DNA of 64,000 nucleotides from positions 9,218,326 to 9,282,325 of the forward strand of contig NC_020504.1 of NCBI RefSeq assembly GCF_000349325.1, read 5' to 3'. This DNA is from Streptomyces davaonensis JCM 4913. GTDB lineage: Bacteria > Actinomycetota > Actinomycetes > Streptomycetales > Streptomycetaceae. The translations under genes and the position numbers were made by a program. This document shows positions 61,043-64,000 of this stretch, one piece after another; position 1 is the stretch's first letter; every line of letters begins with the position of its first letter. The notes below the pieces were generated by a model, which worked only from the letters and a program-made list of their open reading frames with translations, made no database searches and had not been told where the DNA came from.

Positions 61043-62412
61043 CCCCGACCCTCCGCCGCCGTCACGTGCTCTTGCAGCTGCTCCGGGGTCAGATAGGCGT
61101 CCGTGTACTCGAAGTCCTTCAGCCGGGCGGGCTTGCGGTGCTGGAAGCCGGTGCGCACGAAGTCGTCGCCCGCGATGGCGTTGAGCGTCCAGTTCGTCAG
61201 CACCCGCACCTTGGCGACGTTGGTGCGCAGCGCCGACCAGTGGTAGCCGCGGGCCACGAACTGGGCGGGCAGCCCCTTCAGTTCCACGCCGAGCGGCTTG
61301 GACACCGCGTCCGTGCCGCCGAGGTCGACGACGAGACCGAGGTCCTTGTGCTCGTACGGCCGAAGCGTCTGGTTCCTGAGGGTGGCGATGAGGTTGTCGG
61401 CGGCCACCTTGGCCTGCCGCATCGCGTGCTGGGCGGTGGGCGGGCAGATGGCGTCCTCGTCCGGCTTGGCCAGGTCGGGCACCGCCGCCGCGTCGCCGAG
61501 CGCGAACACGCCGTCCTGTCCCGCCAGGCTCAGCTCGGGTGACACCGCCAGCCGTCCGCGCACCGTCTTCTCGCCGAGGGTGCCGATGAGCGGGCTGGCG
61601 ACGACGCCTGCCGTCCAGATCAGGGTGCGGGTGGGGATGACCCGGCCGTCGGTGAACGTGACCTCCTCGGGGCCCGCCTTGGCGATGGAGACCCCGAGCG
61701 AGATCTCGATGCCGCGGCGGCGCAGGATCTCCTGGGCGTCCTTGCCCAGCTTGTCGCCGAGCTCCGGCATCAACTTCGGCGCGATGTCGATCAGATGCCA
61801 CTTGATCAGCGCCGGGTCGAGCCGCGGGTACCGCTTGACCGCGTTGTGGGTCAGCTGCTGAAGACAGGCCGCGGTCTCGGTGCCCGCGTAGCCGCCGCCG
61901 ACGACCACGAACTGGAGCCGCGCGGCCCGCTCGTCCGGATCGTGGCTGGCGTCGGCCAGATCGAGCTGCGAGATGACGTGATCGCGGATGTAGGCGGCCT
62001 CGGCGAGGGTCTTCATGCCGTACGCGTGATCCGTCAGACCCGGGATGTCGAAGGTGCGGGTGATGCTGCCGGGGGCCAGTACGAGGTAGTCGTACCGCTC
62101 GTTGACGATCTCGTCGGTGATCGTGCGGATGACGCACACCTTGGCGGCGAGGTCGACGCCGATGGCGCCGCCCGGGATGATCCGGGTGCGGTACTTGCTG
62201 CTGCGGCGCAGGGACAGCGCGATCGACTGGGGCGTGAGCACGCCGGAGGCGACCTGGGGCAGCAGCGGCAGATAGAGCTGGTAGGCGAACGGTGTCACCA
62301 GGGTGACGTCGGCCTCGTCGGCGGCGAGCCTGCGCTCCAGCCGGCGAACGCACCCCACTCCGGCGAAGCCTGCGCCCACCACCAGGATCCTGGGTCGTGT
62401 CACGGTGCTCAT
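61039..62412 (-). CDS. ndh: Type II NADH dehydrogenase (NDH-2)-like flavoprotein
   Basis: 457 residues from ATG 62412 behind AGAAGGG. Two Rossmann folds: RPRILVVGAGFAGVGCVRRLERRL (FAD) and RLQFVVVGGGYAGTETAACLQQL (NADH). GVFALGDAAAVPD is the FAD-ribityl motif and PPTAQHAMRQAKVAADNL the quinone-side helix. The C-terminal amphipathic part fits membrane binding. NDH-2 passes electrons from NADH to menaquinone without pumping protons. The gene is coupled by a TAG/ATA overlap with FUSC. Direct repeats lie 77-107 bp upstream. Confidence 0.9.
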   Translation of the reverse strand: MSTVTRPRILVVGAGFAGVGCVRRLERRLAADEADVTLVTPFAYQLYLPLLPQVASGVLTPQSIALSLRRSSKYRTRIIPGGAIGVDLAAKVCVIRTITDEIVNERYDYLVLAPGSITRTFDIPGLTDHAYGMKTLAEAAYIRDHVISQLDLADASHDPDERAARLQFVVVGGGYAGTETAACLQQLTHNAVKRYPRLDPALIKWHLIDIAPKLMPELGDKLGKDAQEILRRRGIEISLGVSIAKAGPEEVTFTDGRVIPTRTLIWTAGVVASPLIGTLGEKTVRGRLAVSPELSLAGQDGVFALGDAAAVPDLAKPDEDAICPPTAQHAMRQAKVAADNLIATLRNQTLRPYEHKDLGLVVDLGGTDAVSKPLGVELKGLPAQFVARGYHWSALRTNVAKVRVLTNWTLNAIAGDDFVRTGFQHRKPARLKDFEYTDAYLTPEQLQEHVTAAEGRG

Positions 62413-62488
62413 CCCTTCTGCGGCTCCCCATCGATCCCACCGCGCTCCCGGCCGCTGCGCCAGTCGGGGGCGGCAGGCAGATGAACGA

Positions 62489-62519
62489 CTTGTTCCAGCC
62501 ATACCGCTTGTTCCAGCCA
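62489..62519. repeat. Two 13-bp direct repeats upstream of ndh
   Basis: CTTGTTCCAGCCA occurs at 62489-62501 and again at 62507-62519, separated by five bases. On the minus strand the unit is TGGCTGGAACAAG. It lies 77-107 bp upstream of the ndh ATG, in a 160-bp region with no gene. Period 18 bp; a dimeric regulator could bind. It is not a Rex-type TGTGAAC palindrome. Confidence 0.6.
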
Positions 62520-62573
62520 CCCTGCCCCAAAGGATCTGCGTGCACACGGGGTTCCCCGATATCGGCGGCCGAC

Positions 62574-62969
62574 TCACCAGGGCAGGAAGACATGGACGTC
62601 CTTGCCCTGCTCATGGGTGATGACACCGACCTGGTGGCTCAGGGTCTGCACCAGATACCAGCCGACTCCGCGGCCGCCCCGCCCGGCACGCGGCTTCGGG
62701 GGCACGGGACTGGTGTCGCGCAGGACCACATGGACGCCGTCGAAGGCCCGGCTCAGCCGCAGCTCGAAGGGGCCCGGCGCGTACTCCACGCAGTTCGCCG
62801 CGAGCTCCGTGACCACCAGCAGGATGTCGTCGCGGTGGTCGGGCACGGCGGGCGGCAGGATGCGCGCGAGGTCACGCAGGTACGCCTCGGCGGCCAGCCG
62901 CGCTCCGGTCACATCCCCGAGCGCGCCGGTGAAGCGGACGAGACGGTCCGCGATCTCCTGTGCAGCCAA
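62574..62969 (-). CDS. RsbW-like ATP-binding regulatory protein, TTG start
   Basis: 131 residues from TTG 62969, the first start in frame; no ATG or GTG is available. HATPase_c_2 fold: DILLVVTELAANCVEYAPGPFEL (N-box) and RAGRGGRGVGWYLVQTLSHQVGVIT (ATP lid). The weak start suggests low expression. Third member of this class here. It is 73 bp downstream of the acyl-CoA ligase stop on the same strand. Confidence 0.8.
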   Translation of the reverse strand: MAAQEIADRLVRFTGALGDVTGARLAAEAYLRDLARILPPAVPDHRDDILLVVTELAANCVEYAPGPFELRLSRAFDGVHVVLRDTSPVPPKPRAGRGGRGVGWYLVQTLSHQVGVITHEQGKDVHVFLPW

Positions 62970-63042
62970 AGCGTGGTCGTCCGTCTCTCCCCCCGGGCGC
63001 CTTGGCTGTCCGGCTTCCCCGCTCGCCGCGATCCACGCGTGC

Positions 63043-64000
63043 TCACCGGAAGACGTTGTCGGTGTCGTCCCACGCGGCGAACTCCTCCGGCACCGGCCGG
63101 CTCCGGGTCTGCGCGCGGGCCTGGTACATCGCATCGATCTCCAGCGCGTAATGGCGCACGATCACGTCCCGGCGCAGCTTCATCGACGGCGTCAGCAGGC
63201 CGTTGGCAGGGTCGAACGGCTCCGGCAGCACCCGGAACACCCGGATCGCCTCCGACCGCGACACCGTGCTGTTGGCGGCCGCCACGGCACGGGTGATCTC
63301 CTCCCGCAGCGCGTTCTCCTCCCGGGCGTCGCGGGAGTCCCGGCCGCGCGGGTCGGCGCGCGGCTCCAGGGTGCCGCGCCAGTACGCCAGGAAGTCCGGG
63401 TCCAGGGTGAGCAGCGCCCCCACGCAGGGGCGGTTGTCGCCGACGACCACGGCCTGGTGGATCAGCGGGTGCATCCGCAGCCGCTGTTCCAGCGCGGCGG
63501 GGGCGATGCTCTTGCCGTTGCTGGTGATGATCACGTCCTTCTTCCGGCCGGTGATCGTCAGGTAGCCGTCGGAGTCGAGGACCCCGAGGTCCCCGGTGGC
63601 CAGCCAGCCGCCGCGCAGCGCGTCCCGGGTCGCAGCCTCGTCGTTGACATAGCCCTGGAACACCGACGGACCGCGCACCAGGATCTCGCCGTCGTCCGCC
63701 GTCCGGACGTCCATCCCGGGCAGCACCTTGCCCACCGTCCCCGAGCGCTCCTGGCCCGGCGGCTGCGCGGTGACCCCGCCCGCCGTCTCGGTGAGCCCGT
63801 AGCCGTCGTTGAGGTAGATGCCGATGCCCTCGTAGAAGAGGGAGATCTCCCGGTTCAGCGGCGAGCCGCCGGAGGTCGCCCGGCGGATCCGGCCGCCGAG
63901 CGCGCCCCGCAGCCCGCGGTACACCGTCCGCTCGTACAGGGCGTGCTGGAGCCGCAGATCGAATCCCGGCCCGTGCCCCTGGCCGAGCCGGTGCCGCTCC
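63043..64000 (-). CDS. AMP-binding acyl-CoA/long-chain-fatty-acid ligase (C-terminal part)
   Basis: About 319 codons visible; the N-terminus is beyond the window. Adenylate-forming motifs: SGGSPLNREISLFYEGIGIYLNDGYGLTETAGG (A5), GWLATGDLGVLDSDGYLTITGRKKDVIITSNGKSIAP (A7-A8). The C-terminus has SMKLRRDVIVRHYALEIDAMY. This matches the FadD15-like long-chain acyl-CoA synthetases that load fatty acids onto CoA. The remaining upstream residues (LGQGHGPGFDLRLQHALYERT) are the linker of the first subdomain. Confidence 0.9.
   Translation of the reverse strand, partial: ERHRLGQGHGPGFDLRLQHALYERTVYRGLRGALGGRIRRATSGGSPLNREISLFYEGIGIYLNDGYGLTETAGGVTAQPPGQERSGTVGKVLPGMDVRTADDGEILVRGPSVFQGYVNDEAATRDALRGGWLATGDLGVLDSDGYLTITGRKKDVIITSNGKSIAPAALEQRLRMHPLIHQAVVVGDNRPCVGALLTLDPDFLAYWRGTLEPRADPRGRDSRDAREENALREEITRAVAAANSTVSRSEAIRVFRVLPEPFDPANGLLTPSMKLRRDVIVRHYALEIDAMYQARAQTRSRPVPEEFAAWDDTDNVFR

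Noticed and set aside
61043..62626. One 1272-residue open frame joining ndh region and FUSC
   Set aside because: The part beyond 61042 is the wrong frame of ndh; ndh has complete NDH-2 motifs in its own frame.

Overview
The window is very GC-rich, tightly packed and strongly third-position biased. It carries several Streptomyces hallmark families (streptophobe protein, DUF6777, PopR/ClpP3/ClpP4, WhiB, MelC tyrosinase, 2-methylisoborneol genes, RsbW-like ATPases), so it is almost certainly a Streptomyces chromosome. Both ends cut through genes: a streptophobe membrane protein on the left and an acyl-CoA ligase on the right. I see no rRNA, tRNA, CRISPR array or replication origin.

Layout. 1-5.5 kb: membrane proteins, an RsbW-like ATPase, then the regulator PopR facing the clpP3-clpP4 protease operon, with PopR-type palindromes before both. 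5.5-8.6 kb: an SGNH lipoprotein, then an EACC1 gene overlapping a membrane-anchored caspase-like protease, which is a probable conflict or stress-death module. 8.6-12.3 kb: the 2-methylisoborneol operon (family 2B encapsulin shell, terpene cyclase, GPP methyltransferase). 12.3-25.7 kb: oxidoreductases, RNase HI, tyrosinase with its caddie protein, a membrane pseudokinase, and a TPR protein translationally coupled to a polyprenyl diphosphate synthase behind a 13-bp iteron array. 25.8-35.8 kb: AIM24, a TerD-CAP-CAP fusion, a DD-peptidase, a giant LuxR (LAL) regulator, and a three-gene redox/cNMP signalling operon (response regulator-flavoenzyme, cNMP-domain histidine kinase, UBP zinc finger). 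36-47.8 kb: an ECF41 sigma factor with a COE-type partner, USP, DUF4032, MBL, AlkB, TetR plus flavin dehydrogenase, L,D-transpeptidase and a two-component system.

47.8-51.4 kb is the clearest mobile region: a complete IS110-family element with subterminal and terminal inverted repeats and a long non-coding right end, a WYL/VOC divergent pair, and a decayed IS481-type transposase. 51.4-64 kb returns to ordinary Streptomyces content: WhiB, saccharopine dehydrogenase, a LysG/LysE-type pair, MFS exporter, two more RsbW-like ATPases, a FUSC membrane protein coupled to a type II NADH dehydrogenase, and the acyl-CoA ligase.

The points most worth following are the EACC1-caspase pair with a duplicated extracellular cysteine module, the ClpP4 paralogue lacking its catalytic histidine, the 2-MIB synthase with an unusually short encapsulin-targeting N-terminus, the 13-bp iteron array, the ATA start position of the FUSC gene, and the candidate bridge RNA of the IS110 element. 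All assignments come from reading motifs; no database search was run.
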